A DNA stretch of 64,000 bases from Spiroplasma tabanidicola (GTDB taxonomy: Bacteria > Bacillota_I > Bacilli_A > Mycoplasmatales > Mycoplasmataceae): assembly GCF_009730595.1 (NCBI RefSeq), contig NZ_CP046276.1:930001-994000 (forward strand). The letters are read 5' to 3'. A model generated the notes under the pieces. That model searched no databases. It had not been told where the DNA came from and saw nothing but the letters and a program-made list of their open reading frames with translations. The position numbers were made by a program, and so were the translations under genes. Numbering within the stretch: the stretch's first letter is position 1; each line of letters begins with the position of its first letter. Shown here in pieces: positions 1-14,353 of this stretch.

Positions 1-719
1 AAAATTTTATCTATTCCAATTGGTTTTGAGATTTTTTTAACTAATGTTTCTTTTGCAAAAAATCCTATTTCTAATGTTTTAATATTTCAATCTACTAACG
101 CAGAAGGTTCTTTAAAGTTTTTTTCTTCAATACATTGTTTTGCAAGAGCATATGTTTGAATATATTTTGCTAATATATTTTTTTCACATTTTTGAACAAC
201 TTCCATATGTGAATCAACAACTTTTTTATCTAATGTATAAGCTTTTGCATACATAGCGACACTATTTGCAATCATCCCAACATTAATTGAATTTCTTCTG
301 TCTTTATTATTTAAAACATATTCATAAGGTCTAACGTTAATTACAACTGTGTTTTCATTTTCATTAATTACAACTGCATCTTTATATAGTTTTTTAATAT
401 GTTCATGAGTGATTATTTTTTTATCATTATCAATAATTATGTGAAGATTTGTTTGAGCAATTTTTAAAGTTTTAATCGGATATACTATGCCAACATTGAT
501 AATTTTTTCATTGTAGGTATTTTCATATTTTCTTATCAGCTTTGATAAATGCTGTTTTGCACTATTTATGTCTAAAACTTCATCATTTTCATTTAATCAG
601 TTTCCTTTGACTCTTTCTTTGAAAATAACTTTTAAACCAAGATTGTTTCGATATTTACCTACGATAAATCTAATGTCTTTTTTTGTTATTTCAACAACTG
701 CATATATTTCGTTTTCCAT
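1..719 (-). CDS. ftsA: FtsA-like cell division ATPase (N-terminal part, cut by window edge)
   Basis: About 239 N-terminal residues are visible; the gene runs off the left edge of the window. Start ATG at 719 follows an AAGAAGGTG ribosome binding site. The protein starts MENEIYAVVEITKKDIRF, like the first beta strand of the actin-fold FtsA family, and a later SALVDWNIKTLEIGFF stretch sits where FtsA has its second phosphate-binding segment, although the usual DIG-G glycines are missing. FtsA tethers FtsZ to the membrane. The gene is third in mraZ-rsmH-ftsA, 22 nt after rsmH, the place ftsA takes in related Mollicutes. The assignment leans on context as much as on the weak sequence match; it could be a diverged FtsA paralogue. 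Confidence 0.65.
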
Positions 720-741
720 ATTATCACACCTTCTTTATTGC

Positions 742-1665
742 TCACAATTTTGCACTATGTGCTCTTCTATTAATTTTTAATTCATCATCACTTGGTAAAA
801 TTGGTTTTTTAGTTAATAATTTAAACTCTTTTTCTTTGATTAATCCCTCAACTGGTAACTTTGATAAAAATTTATCTTTTATATCGGTAGTTTTAGTCTT
901 AAAAATATCTTTAATTATTTTTTCTTCTAAAGAATGAAAACTAATTATTACTAATACTCCATCTTTTTTTAAAAGTTCTAAAGCTTGAATTAAAGATTTT
1001 TTTAAAACTTCTAGCTCATCATTGACACAAATCCTTAAAGCTTGAAACACTTTTTTTGCTGGGTGTTTTTTTTGTTTTAATATTTTTTGAGGTAATGCTG
1101 ATTTAATAATTTCAACCAACTCAAATGTTGTATTAATTGGTTTTTCAACTCTTGTTTCAATAATTTTTTTTGCAATTTGATAACTTAGCTGTTCTTCACC
1201 ATATAATTTAAAAATATGATTCAACCCTTTTAAATCATATTTGTTTACAATATCTTTTGCGGTTAATTTGTTGTTTTTTAAATCCATCCTCATATCAAGA
1301 TCGCTATCAAAACGATAACTAAATCCACGAGATCCAACATCAAATTGCGGCGATGATACTCCTAAGTCATATAAAATACCATCAACTAAATTAATGTTTT
1401 TTAATGCTAGTAAAGCCTTTAAATATACAAAATTACCTTCCAAAATAGTAAAATTATTTGAAACTGCCCTAAGTTTCATTTCACTATTTTGGATGGCTTC
1501 TAAATCCTGATCAACTGCATACAAATGACCAGCTTTCAATCTTTTTAAAATCTCAACACTATGTCCAGCACGGCCCAACGTGCAATCAACATAAACTCCA
1601 TTTGGTTTAATATCTAACAAATCTATTGATTCATTTAATAAAACCGATATGTGTTCTTGCGTCAT
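742..1665 (-). CDS. rsmH: 16S rRNA (cytosine-1402-N4)-methyltransferase RsmH (MraW)
   Basis: A 307-residue protein, normal length for RsmH. It uses SAM to methylate N4 of C1402 in the decoding centre of 16S rRNA. Family motifs are visible: the start TQEHISVLLNE, the SAM-binding segment VDCTLGRAGHS (glycine-rich loop with one Gly replaced by Arg), ILYDLGVSSPQFD, the FSYRFDSDLDMRMD block, and VISFHSLEEKIIK near the C terminus. The ATG overlaps the TAA of mraZ by one base, so the two are translationally coupled. It sits in the usual mra order and is presumably driven by the promoter upstream of mraZ. Confidence 0.96.
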   Translation of the reverse strand: MTQEHISVLLNESIDLLDIKPNGVYVDCTLGRAGHSVEILKRLKAGHLYAVDQDLEAIQNSEMKLRAVSNNFTILEGNFVYLKALLALKNINLVDGILYDLGVSSPQFDVGSRGFSYRFDSDLDMRMDLKNNKLTAKDIVNKYDLKGLNHIFKLYGEEQLSYQIAKKIIETRVEKPINTTFELVEIIKSALPQKILKQKKHPAKKVFQALRICVNDELEVLKKSLIQALELLKKDGVLVIISFHSLEEKIIKDIFKTKTTDIKDKFLSKLPVEGLIKEKEFKLLTKKPILPSDDELKINRRAHSAKL

Positions 1666-2096
1666 TAATTTTCTCCGCCCAATTTTTCAGCAGCTGCATA
1701 AATTTCATTTTCATTCAAATCTTCTAAAGATTTTTCATATGCAACCTTGTCTCAAATTTCTAGTCTATCTCCTAGCCCTAGGATATAGACATGTTTTGAA
1801 ACCCCTATTTTTTCTAATAAATTTGTGGGAATTTTTATTCTGCCAGAAGAATCAACTAATAACTCATCTGAATTAGATAAAATTAAACGTTCAATTGTTC
1901 TAGTAGAAGCGTTAAAACTACTTTTATGCCCTAACTCTTGAAGTAGTTTATTAAAATTATCTGGGGTTCTTATTTCCAAAAAGTTCCCTATCCCTTTTGA
2001 AACAAAGATAACATCACCCAGTTTATTTCTTAATTTAGATGGAATAGTTATTCTACTTTTATCATCTAAACTATGTTCAAAGGTGCCAAGTAACAT
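1665..2096 (-). CDS. mraZ: Transcriptional regulator MraZ
   Basis: 143 residues once one in-frame UGA (after GDRLEI) is read as Trp. MraZ is a DNA-binding protein of the AbrB-like fold with two repeats; here repeat one is the start MLLGTFEHSLDDKSRITIP and repeat two contains LLVDSSGRIKIPTNLLEKIG. Both carry the conserved D-x-x-x-R-I-x-I-P core. The start is set at 2096 because MLLGTFEHSLD is the canonical N terminus; an in-frame ATG at 2129 would add 11 residues overlapping the promoter. In Mollicutes MraZ controls its own operon through repeated GTGG-containing boxes, and such boxes lie directly upstream. Confidence 0.95.
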
Positions 2097-2103
2097 ATTT
2101 TTG

Positions 2104-2180
2104 CCCCACTTTCTCCCACACAAATACAATTATATACACTTTTAAGATTATTTCAACATTTTTTTTAATTTCTCTCCCAC
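2104..2180 (-). promoter_or_regulatory. mra operon promoter with MraZ-type boxes
   Basis: Reading the minus strand there is a -35 TTGAAA (2156-2151), a 16-bp spacer and a perfect -10 TATAAT (2134-2129), placing transcription start near 2122, only ~25 nt before mraZ. Around it lie AAAGTGT (2142-2136), GTGTGGG (2121-2115) and AAAGTGGGG (2112-2104), plus GTGGG farther up at 2180-2176. Published MraZ targets in Mollicutes are AAAGTG[T/G] repeats; these copies straddle the -10 and the start site, fitting autorepression. Occupancy is inferred. Confidence 0.75.
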
Positions 2181-2195
2181 AAAATAAAAAAATCA

Positions 2196-2501
2196 TTAAT
2201 GCATGATTTTCTTTTGTAAATTTGAAACACATTTTATATACATTTTTTGCTCCAGTTTTTGAATATCAATTGATTCAATATCTCTTTTCAACAAGCTTTT
2301 TAATTGATTTTTAAAATTTGTATAATGATAATAAATTGAGTTTGTTACATTAAGACTTAAAACAGGATCTAGCTTGTCTAAGATATCTCCTAATTTATAA
2401 ATCTCATTATTGATAAGGTTTAAATCTACTTTGTTTTCAAATAAAGCTAAACAAATTGATGAATTTAAAATTTCTGTTTCGATATTTTCTTTTGAAATCA
2501 T
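2196..2501 (-). CDS. Small hypothetical protein upstream of mraZ
   Basis: 101 residues, no recognisable domain. The start MISKENIETEI at 2501 is chosen because GGAGGT lies 6 nt upstream; an earlier in-frame TTG (giving MEVN) lies inside that ribosome binding site. The composition is helical and charged (EILNSSICLALF, KRDIESIDIQKLEQKM), with no signal peptide or membrane segment. It lies between the rpmF-operon terminator and the mra promoter, so it is likely a single-gene unit. No function can be assigned. Confidence 0.7.
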   Translation of the reverse strand: MISKENIETEILNSSICLALFENKVDLNLINNEIYKLGDILDKLDPVLSLNVTNSIYYHYTNFKNQLKSLLKRDIESIDIQKLEQKMYIKCVSNLQKKIMH

Positions 2502-2553
2502 ATTTACCTCCAATAAATATATCGATATTTTTAAAAAAAAATTTATCTTATAT

Positions 2554-2603
2554 AAAAAAAAAAAAAAAATAGTTTTCCAAACTGTATTTATTTGGTCAAC
2601 TAT
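2554..2603 (-). terminator. Intrinsic terminator after the pheST-yceD-rpmF operon
   Basis: On the minus strand, just after the rpmF stop, ATAGTT...CCAAA pairs with TTTGG...AACTAT (stem 2569-2603, loop of about nine bases), followed by a run of 15 Ts. This is a strong rho-independent terminator separating the operon from the small gene at 2196-2501. Confidence 0.85.
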
Positions 2604-2621
2604 ATTTTATTAATTGTGAGA

Positions 2622-2798
2622 TTAATCTTTTTTTACAACTTCTTTATTTTTGTAATATCCACATTCACGACAAACTCTATGTGGTTTAATTGTTGCTCCA
2701 CAATTTTGGCATGTCATAAGTGATGTACTTACCAATGCTAAATGACTTCTTCTCTTATTTTTTGCAGCCTTGCTGGTCTTTCTAAATGGTACAGCCAT
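2622..2798 (-). CDS. rpmF: 50S ribosomal protein L32
   Basis: 58 residues, too short for most ORF filters. It starts [19 protein letters not shown], the classic L32 N terminus, followed by two zinc-knuckle pairs CQNC and CREC. L32 is a structural protein of the large ribosomal subunit near the peptidyl transferase centre. A ribosome binding site lies just upstream (GGAGGTG). It is the last gene of pheS-pheT-yceD-rpmF and is directly behind yceD, the standard yceD-rpmF pairing in bacteria. All four zinc cysteines are present, so this is the zinc-binding type. Confidence 0.97.
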   Translation of the reverse strand: MAVPFRKTSKAAKNKRRSHLALVSTSLMTCQNCGATIKPHRVCRECGYYKNKEVVKKD

Positions 2799-2815
2799 AT
2801 TTACACCTCCTATAA

Positions 2816-3310
2816 TTAAAACTTAAACTCTTTTAGTTTATCCCATCTTGGGTCTTGTTTTTTTTCTTGCTCTTGTTGGTATTCTTCTTCTGACATAAAT
2901 GTAAAATCTTTACCGACAAATGAGATTTTACCATAATTATTTGTAAAATTAATAGGAATATTTAAAACAATTTGTTCAATTGCATATTCTAAAATGTCAA
3001 ATTCAGCTCCTAAAACGACATTTACTTGATCATTGTTAATTTCTTCAAAAAAATACTCATCATTTCAATCATACTCTTCATTTTTTATATTAATTAATTT
3101 ACCGTCTCTTGCATCTATTAAATCTATATCTGTGATTATTTTTGCTTCAACTTTTAAACATTTAATAGTTTCTTGGTATTTTAATGCTCCTAAAACTTTA
3201 ATTTTATTGATTTTTTTTAATAATGCATGATTGAAGTTGTTAATACTATCACAATTAAAAACTTCATCAATTTTTATCGTTTTTTTAAGCTCAATATCTT
3301 TTTTAAGCAT
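2816..3310 (-). CDS. YceD/DUF177 family protein
   Basis: 164 residues after reading one UGA as Trp (between NEEYD and NDEYFF). The C-terminal [10 protein letters not shown] is the DPRxxKLKEL-like tail that marks the YceD family, which is almost always encoded immediately upstream of rpmF, as here (17 nt gap). In plants and some bacteria the family is linked to 23S rRNA accumulation. The molecular role in Mollicutes is not known. It starts one base after the pheT stop, so it is cotranscribed with pheST. Confidence 0.85.
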
Positions 3311-3311
3311 A

Positions 3312-5729
3312 TTATTTTACCTCTATTTTTAATTTTTTTATTTTATCAAGTATTTTTTGTCATTCACTAGACACTTCTTTATCGGTTAACTGTTTTTCAT
3401 TTGAATTAAACTCAAATCCAACACTTATAGCTGATTTTTGCTCATTTGCAAGTGTTTCATCTTGATAAATATCTAATAAACTAAAATGTGTAAGATAATT
3501 TATATCTTTTGTAATATTTTTAATTACTTCATTGTAATTATCACTTACAGATAATAACATTGTTACATCTCTTGATGTTTTTTGAAATTTTGAAGCTTCT
3601 TTGATAATATTTTTTCTTTCAAATAATTTTTCAATCTCACTTAAGCTAAGTTCTATTACAAAAGTATTAGCAAGTTTATTTGCTTGTTCATATCTTGGAC
3701 TAAGTTTGAAAATAAATCCTATTAATATATCTTTATATTTAACTTGTGCATTAATAAATGGATGAATTTCATCAATTGGTTTTGACATATTTTGAATGTT
3801 TAAATCATTTAAATCAATTTGATAAATTGATAAAACTTCATCCAAAATCCCTTTTAAGTATGGATAAGAAGAAGAAATGTTTAAATTATAAGCTTTTTGA
3901 TAAAAAACTTCACCGCTTGTAAGAACTGAAAGTCTTTTATCTCTAATTCCTTTTAAATTATAAACATCTGCGATTTCATATAGTTTCAAGTTTTTATTAC
4001 CTCTTGAACTATTTAAATTTGCAATTTCAATCGCACTTTGAGCTATACTTAATCTATAACTTTCTCTTAGATTACTTAAAGGAGACATTAAATCTATTGG
4101 ATCTTTTAAGTTAAATAAATCTCATCTTTCAACAACTTTTTTATTCATCAATGAATAAGTTTTAATATTATTAAACCCATTATCTATCAAGTAATTTTCA
4201 AGTTGTTTTAATAATTTATTTTCAAGTTGTTTTTCTTTTAAAGTTGCTTCTATAATTTGAGGTTTTGATTCAATTTTGTTATATCCATATAATCTAGCAA
4301 TTTCTTCAATAATATGTGCTTTATGACTAATATCTGTTCTAAATGGATCAACTTCGAATTTTAAAACTTCTTTTTTTGATTCACTGATCTTAAATTCTAA
4401 ATTTTCAAATAATTTTTTAACTTGATCTACTTTTAATTTAGTTCCTAAAAATTCATTAATATAATCAAGACTCACTTCAACTTTTTTTAATGAATCAACT
4501 GGTTCAACTTGAACTTCAACTTCAGTATTTGCAGAGTAAAGATTATATTGATCAAATCAATAATGTAATCTTTTACTTGCTAATGAATATAATCTTGAAC
4601 TTATTGGTTTAATTCATCTTTGTAATAAAGCTGAATTTGAATTTGCAAACTTCTGATGTTTTCTCATTAAAATTGGGTTTAATGATAAATAAACAGCAAT
4701 AACTTGTTTACTTTTTGCACTTGGCAAGAAATATTTATTAAAATCAACACCAAGAGTACTTACAACTTCATCAGCGCACATTAATTGATAATTAATTGGT
4801 TTTTTGTCTGTTGGATTATTTTGAATATGTAATTGTGTTTTTAATTTTTCAGGATCTAAAAATAAAATTGGTTGACCAGTTTCAATAGCAATTACATTAG
4901 CTAAATCTAGTCAGAAGTTTTCTTGAGATTTAAATCCACAAAACTTTAATCATATATCTTGAAATGAGTAAATATTTGGTTCAGTTTCATTTTCATGAAT
5001 ACTGTGAACTTCTTTTAAATCAAATAACTCCATTGCACAACTTCTAACAAGTTCTTTGCTTTCTTCAGTCTCTTTTAATGAAACTGAAACATGATAAATT
5101 GAAGGAATTTGTTTTAAATTTTTTGTATAGTCTTTGACATCCTTATCAAAATAATTTGCTAATTCTTTTACAATTTGCATTGCACCAAGTGCATCACTTC
5201 TATTTAAAGTTAAATCAACATCTCAAACGACATCATTAAATCCAATTATATTTAAAACTTCATTGCTTCCAATTAGTGAATAAGGATCAGTTTTTGTAAA
5301 AATTGGATAAATCCCTTCCAATTCAACTTCTGTTTGAACATTTTGATCTACACCAATTTCAGTTAAAGAACAAATCATTCCTTCTGAAATTTTTCCTTGT
5401 ATTTCTTTAGTTTCTAACGTTAAACCTGTTGAAATAGTTTTTCCTGGACTTGCAACAATTACATATTGTCCTTCTTTAACATTATTTGCTCCACAAACAA
5501 TCGGACTTACCAAATCTTCTCCTTTATCAACAAAGCAAAAGTTTAATTTAGTTCCTTCAATTGGAGCAACACTTCCAACATGCCCTAAAGTAAGTTGATC
5601 ATTTAAGTCTCTATACACTCTTTTTGCATCAACTTCAAATCCTAGCGAGTTTAAAGCGACAGTTATTTCATCACTTCTAATACCTTTAATATCTATAAAA
5701 TTTTTTAATCAATTTCTTGTAATAACCAT
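3312..5729 (-). CDS. pheT: Phenylalanine-tRNA ligase beta subunit
   Basis: 805 residues, full length for bacterial PheT, assembled through several UGA-Trp codons (for example IGFNDVV-W-DVDLTLNRSDAL). The N-terminal WLKNFID start, the EMAP/OB-like tRNA-binding region (PIVCGANNVKEGQYV) and the B3/B4 editing region precede the DLTLNRSDALG block of the B5 region and a C-terminal anticodon-binding-like domain. With PheS it forms the alpha2-beta2 enzyme that charges tRNA-Phe; the beta subunit edits mischarged tyrosine. Start ATG at 5729 is preceded by AGGAGGTAAAT that overlaps the pheS stop region. No T-box leader was seen ahead of the operon. Confidence 0.96.
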
Positions 5730-5738
5730 ATTTACCTC

Positions 5739-6791
<1,053 letters not shown>

Positions 6792-6812
6792 AGTTTTTCC
6801 CCTTCTAAATAG

Positions 6813-6835
6813 TTAATTAAATTATACTAAATAAA
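6813..6835 (-). promoter_or_regulatory. Putative pheS operon promoter (-10 box)
   Basis: A perfect TATAAT (6826-6821) lies 30 nt upstream of the pheS ATG, overlapping the stop codon of the preceding gene. No convincing -35 was seen; AAGGGG serves as ribosome binding site. The leader would be about 20 nt, too short for attenuation. Confidence 0.55.
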
Positions 6836-7408
6836 CGCTTTGTTTTTGGCATTGTTTATTAATACATCAATTTGCTTTATTTGATCTTTAACTTCACTAA
6901 TAATATAGTCATATTCTTTGGTTTTCTTGTTAATTGATAATAGTAAGTCTTTTTTAGCTACTAATATTGATCTTTTAAAATCTAAAAACTTTCATTTATA
7001 AAATTTATCATTATCATAATAATTATTTTCAAAAAAAATATCACCATGAATATAATTGAAAAAAATATAGTTGAAAAATGCTATATTTATAAAATCTCTA
7101 ATATTTTGATAAAAACTTGCTAGAAATTGAGTATAAATATTTTTATATTCATCTAAATTATTAGTTTTTAACAAACAAGTCTGACTTTTAAAAATATCTC
7201 TTATTTCATTAATTTTGTAAAAAATATCATCATACTCAACTTTGTTAAAAGTTAATTTTAATTTTGTTTCAATTGATGTAATCAAATTATTTATATTTAT
7301 AATTTCTGGAAAACCAACAAACTCTCACATAAATTTAACACCGTTAACTTCACTAAACTGGTTTTTTTTAGTAACTTCATGATTAACTTCTTTCAAAAAT
7401 TCTTTCAA
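6827..7408 (-). CDS. Hypothetical protein between 5S rRNA and pheS
   Basis: 193 residues reading two UGA codons as Trp (KFM-W-EFVGFPE and KFYK-W-KFLDFK). The start is taken as TTG at 7408 because AAAGGAG lies 9 nt upstream; the first ATG is at 7330 and lacks a good ribosome binding site. The sequence is helical, aromatic- and Lys-rich, with a C-terminal stretch (LVAKKDLLLSINKKTKEY) that may form a coiled coil. No signal peptide or recognised domain. It lies just past the rRNA terminator, so it needs its own promoter or readthrough. Confidence 0.6.
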
Positions 7409-7478
7409 TTTTAATAACTCCTTTATAAAAAGCAATAGTATTTTATAATAACAAGATAAAATATACAAAACTTTATAA

Positions 7479-7510
7479 TAAAAAACACCTCTTTTTAAGA
7501 GGTGTTTTTT
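7479..7510 (-). terminator. rRNA operon terminator
   Basis: On the minus strand AAAAAACACCTCTT and AAGAGGTGTTTTTT form a near-perfect stem just after 5S rRNA, ending in a T-run. It is the intrinsic terminator of the rRNA operon. Confidence 0.92.
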
Positions 7511-7518
7511 AAATTTCT

Positions 7519-7625
7519 GAACTGGCAACGTCCTATTTTCGCATGATACTATCTTCGGCGCAGCTAGCCTTAACTTCTGTGTTCGGCATGGGAACAGGTG
7601 TGACCCTAGCGCTATTGTCACCAGA
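7519..7625 (-). rRNA. rrf: 5S ribosomal RNA
   Basis: About 107 nt. The minus strand holds the conserved 5S segments CACACCTGTTCCCATGCCGA and GAAGTTAAG, and the 5' and 3' ends pair. It lies about 110 nt after 23S and immediately before the terminator. Ends are estimated to within a few bases. Confidence 0.95.
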
Positions 7626-7672
7626 TCTGAAATTTTTTTGAGAGTGTTGGGTTATATAAATAACCAAATCAT

Positions 7673-7696
7673 CCTCTCAAAACTGAATATTAGATG
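7673..7696 (-). other. 3' arm of the 23S rRNA processing stem
   Basis: This 24-nt segment in the 23S-5S spacer is the reverse complement (18 contiguous bases, core CATCTAATATTCAGTTTT in the transcript) of 10773-10796 in the 16S-23S spacer. The two arms would fold 23S into a loop closed by a long duplex, the usual substrate for RNase III. Confidence 0.8.
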
Positions 7697-7735
7697 TATA
7701 GATTTATAATACAAAATGTTTTTCTGGGTTTCTTT

Positions 7736-10645
<2,910 letters not shown>

Positions 10646-10772
10646 TAAAAAGAAATCCTATTTTGCATTATAGATAATCTAATAAATATGAAATTTCAGT
10701 TTTTCTTAGTAATTATAAAGTTACTATTTTACGTTTTTTATGAAACGTAAGAAAAATTAAAATGTCTTTTTT

Positions 10773-10797
10773 CATCTAATATTCAGTTTTCAAAGAA
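10773..10797 (-). other. 5' arm of the 23S rRNA processing stem
   Basis: In the transcript this reads CTTTGAAAACTGAATATTAG and onward, complementary to 7673-7696 beyond the 3' end of 23S. Together they form the RNase III duplex enclosing 23S. Confidence 0.8.
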
Positions 10798-10833
10798 CGA
10801 TTCTCAGAAATCAAAAACGCTTTGTAGCGTCCA

Positions 10834-10857
10834 CGATCTCTGAAAACTAGATAGAAC
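10834..10857 (-). other. 3' arm of the 16S rRNA processing stem
   Basis: 24 nt complementary to 12538-12561 upstream of 16S with only one G-U type mismatch. It folds 16S into a loop closed by a duplex for RNase III cleavage. Confidence 0.82.
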
Positions 10858-10927
10858 CAGAATATAATCAAAAGCTGTTTTATCGATTCGCTCAGCTTTT
10901 ATATCTCTACTATGATTAACTCCATAG

Positions 10928-12447
<1,520 letters not shown>

Positions 12448-12537
12448 AAAATGCGAATATTTTGATTCATGACTATATCTGTTTATTTACTCAAAAAATT
12501 GAATGTATGTATGTACAATAATAATTTGGTTGTTGTT

Positions 12538-12561
12538 GTTCTATCTAGTTTTCAAAGATCG
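12538..12561 (-). other. 5' arm of the 16S rRNA processing stem
   Basis: Transcript reads CGATCTTTGAAAACTAGATA and onward, the partner of 10834-10857. The core TTTGAAAACT is shared with the 23S arm, so both stems derive from related sequence. Confidence 0.82.
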
Positions 12562-12603
12562 TTATTTTATGACTCTCTTTTTTGCAAAGCGAGCACATAG
12601 ATA

Positions 12604-12632
12604 AATATATAATATTTTAAAATTTAATACAA
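12604..12632 (-). promoter_or_regulatory. rRNA promoter P1 (proximal)
   Basis: Minus strand: -35 TTGTAT (12632-12627), exact 17-bp spacer, -10 TATATT (12609-12604). It lies about 150 nt upstream of mature 16S. The -35 is preceded by AAAAAGAC, identical to the second promoter upstream. Confidence 0.7.
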
Positions 12633-12730
12633 GTCTTTTTGACATTTTTTTTAAAATATTTTTATTTTTTTTACCACTTCTCTAAAAGGCCATAAACATT
12701 AGTTTTTACCTTAACTTGAGCGGCTTTCAT

Positions 12731-12759
12731 ATAATAATACTTTATTAGTACAAATACAA
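12731..12759 (-). promoter_or_regulatory. rRNA promoter P2 (distal)
   Basis: Minus strand: -35 TTGTAT (12759-12754), 17-bp spacer, -10 TATTAT (12736-12731). It shares the string AAAAAGACTTGTAT with the proximal promoter, which argues for a duplicated rRNA promoter. Its A/T-rich upstream region, UP-element-like, is the sequence duplicated by the neighbouring IS insertion. Confidence 0.65.
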
Positions 12760-12787
12760 GTCTTTTTTTAAAAAAAGTGAAAAAATT
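12760..12787. repeat. Left target-site duplication of the IS1202-like element (28 bp)
   Basis: GTC-T7-A7-GTG-A6-TT, identical to 14267-14294 at the other end of the element. The match can be slid by one or two bases, so the true length is 28-30 bp. Confidence 0.85.
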
Positions 12788-14266
12788 TGTCAATAACATA
12801 TGATATTTTCCCTATATATAACAAATAAAAATTTCCCAAATATATAATTTATAATGGGGGATTTAAATATGAGGAGATATTTAAAAATGAATGAAAAAAA
12901 TAAAATGGAAATAATTAAAGCTGTAATTGATGAAAAACTATCTAAAAAAGCTGCAGCAATAAAAATCTGTCAAACAATAAGAAATGTTAACTTATTAATT
13001 AACAAATATAAAAAGTATGGTTACACAGCATTTATCCACAAAAATACTGGAAGAATATCAAATAAAAAAATAAAACATCAAATAAGTGATCAAATTATTG
13101 ACTTGTACATTAATAAATATGAAGAATATAATTATAAACACTTTTTAGAAAAGCTTTGATCAAACCATCAAATAAGTGTTTCATATACTTACTTAATCAA
13201 TTTATTAAAAAAGAATAATTTATATTCACCAAGAATTCATAAAGTAACTAAAAAAATGATTAAACAAAAAATTACTAACTTATTAAAAAATGAAAATATT
13301 AAAAAACTTGAGAAACGAGAGTATTTAAATACTTTGCTTTCAATAGAAAATATTCATCCTATGCAAAATCGAAAAACAGAGTTTGGTGAGCGCTTGCAAA
13401 CTGATGCATCAGTCCACTACTGAGTTGATAATGAGAAATGGTATTTACATGGTTTTATAGATGATGCAACAGGTAAAGTTTTAGCTTTATATTTTGATAA
13501 AGAAGAAACTCTTATGGGATACTACAATATAACAAAAAAAGTTTTATTGGAGTATGGGATTCCAAAGGAGATAATTACTGACAAAAGGACTGTATTTTGA
13601 AGTCAAAAAGAAAAAGAGTCAGACCTTCACTCTGACTCTTTAACACAATACGGATTCTTATGTCATAACTTAGGAATAAAGCTAACAACTTCAAGTGTTC
13701 CTCAAACAAAAGGCCGTATTGAAAGGTTGTGAAATACACTTCAAGATCGCCTACCAAAGGAACTCAAAGAAAATAATTTATCAGATATAAATGAAGCAAA
13801 TTCATTTTTAAATGAATATATTAAAAGATATAATTCACAGTTTTCCCTTCAATTAAATAATATCATTAACTCTTTTTCTATTTTTAAAGAACATAAAAAC
13901 ATAGACTTTTATTTATCAAGAAGATTTGAAAGAACTATTAATAAAGGATCTACAATAAAATACCAAAATAAATTTTATTTACCACATTCGAATGGCGAGC
14001 CAGTCTTTTATAAAAATAAAACAAAAATCTTTGTAGTAGAAACTTTTGATGGGCAATTATATTCAAACTCATTTAGTGAATGAATGCCTTTAATTGAAGT
14101 TCAACAAAACTCAACTTATAAAGAAGCTTATGAAGATAAAAGTGTTTCTGATATACAAAAAACACATAAGCAAATTAAAACCAATAGTCCATGAAAATAT
14201 ACTAATTGAATATTTTACAAAAACTCTAAAAATAAAGTTTTGGGAAAAATTGATTAGTTATTGACA
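12788..14266 (+). mobile_element. Intact IS1202-like insertion sequence (1479 bp)
   Basis: The ends TGTCAATAAC (12788-12797) and GTTATTGACA (14257-14266) are perfect 10-bp inverted repeats, extending to about 25 bp with 20 matches (both reach TTTTCCC). It is flanked by identical ~28-bp direct repeats. One uninterrupted DDE transposase fills it. Long target duplications (about 23-30 bp) are known for the IS1202 group, unlike the 2-10 bp of most IS families. It is inserted between the terminator of the 14.3-kb gene and the rRNA promoters. Identical duplications and an intact gene suggest a recent, active insertion. Confidence 0.88.
12887..14257 (+). CDS. DDE transposase, IS1202/ISNCY type
   Basis: 456 residues using UGA-Trp. 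An N-terminal helix-turn-helix (KAAAIKICQTIRNVNLLINK) is followed by the RNase H-like catalytic core: D173 in LQTDASVHYW, D232 in IITDKRTVFW and E279 in PQTKGRIERLW, a D-x58-D-x46-E spacing. The start at 12887 is chosen because AGGAGA lies 9 nt upstream; ATGs at 12854 and 12869 are in frame, but the first overlaps a TATAAT that probably is the promoter -10. The stop codon lies inside the right inverted repeat. All three catalytic residues and the reading frame are intact. Confidence 0.9.
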
Positions 14267-14294
14267 GTCTTTTTTTAAAAAAAGTGAAAAAATT
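14267..14294. repeat. Right target-site duplication of the IS1202-like element
   Basis: Exact copy of 12760-12787. It contains the palindrome CTTTTTTTAAAAAAAG. Confidence 0.85.
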
Positions 14295-14314
14295 TTTCAT
14301 TTTTTTTAAAAAAT

Positions 14315-14353
14315 ATAAAAAAACAAAAAAAATGACGACTTTTACTAGTCGTC
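14315..14353 (-). terminator. Intrinsic terminator overlapping the stop codon of the QP-repeat membrane protein gene
   Basis: Minus strand GACGACT and AGTCGTC pair around a 6-base loop, followed by ATTTTTTTTGTTTTTTT. The left arm encodes the last codons GAC GAC and the TAG stop, so the final residues are part of the terminator stem. Confidence 0.88.

Larger units (their letters stand above)
10646..10927 (-). other. 16S-23S internal transcribed spacer without tRNA
   Basis: 282 nt, AT-rich. No tRNA cloverleaf is present, as expected for Mollicutes other than acholeplasmas. It holds the 5' arm of the 23S processing stem (10773-10796) and the 3' arm of the 16S stem (10834-10857). Confidence 0.85.

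Noticed and set aside
568-1876. Plus-strand ORFs over ftsA, rsmH and mraZ
   Set aside because: They are mirror frames of the minus-strand genes.
7325-7621. 98-residue ORF reading into 5S rRNA
   Set aside because: Its 5' half lies in the 5S gene and terminator; the real gene there starts at 7408 or later.
10646-10927. Possible tRNA in the 16S-23S spacer
   Set aside because: No cloverleaf or CCA-adjacent stem is visible; the sequence is a spacer with processing arms.
12760-12787. Target duplication considered as a dif-like site because IS1202 relatives can target Xer sites
   Set aside because: The A/T tract with CTTTTTTTAAAAAAAG has no resemblance to a dif consensus.
13575-13757. 60-codon ORF antisense to the IS transposase
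   Set aside because: No ribosome binding site, and the sense frame is a clear DDE transposase.
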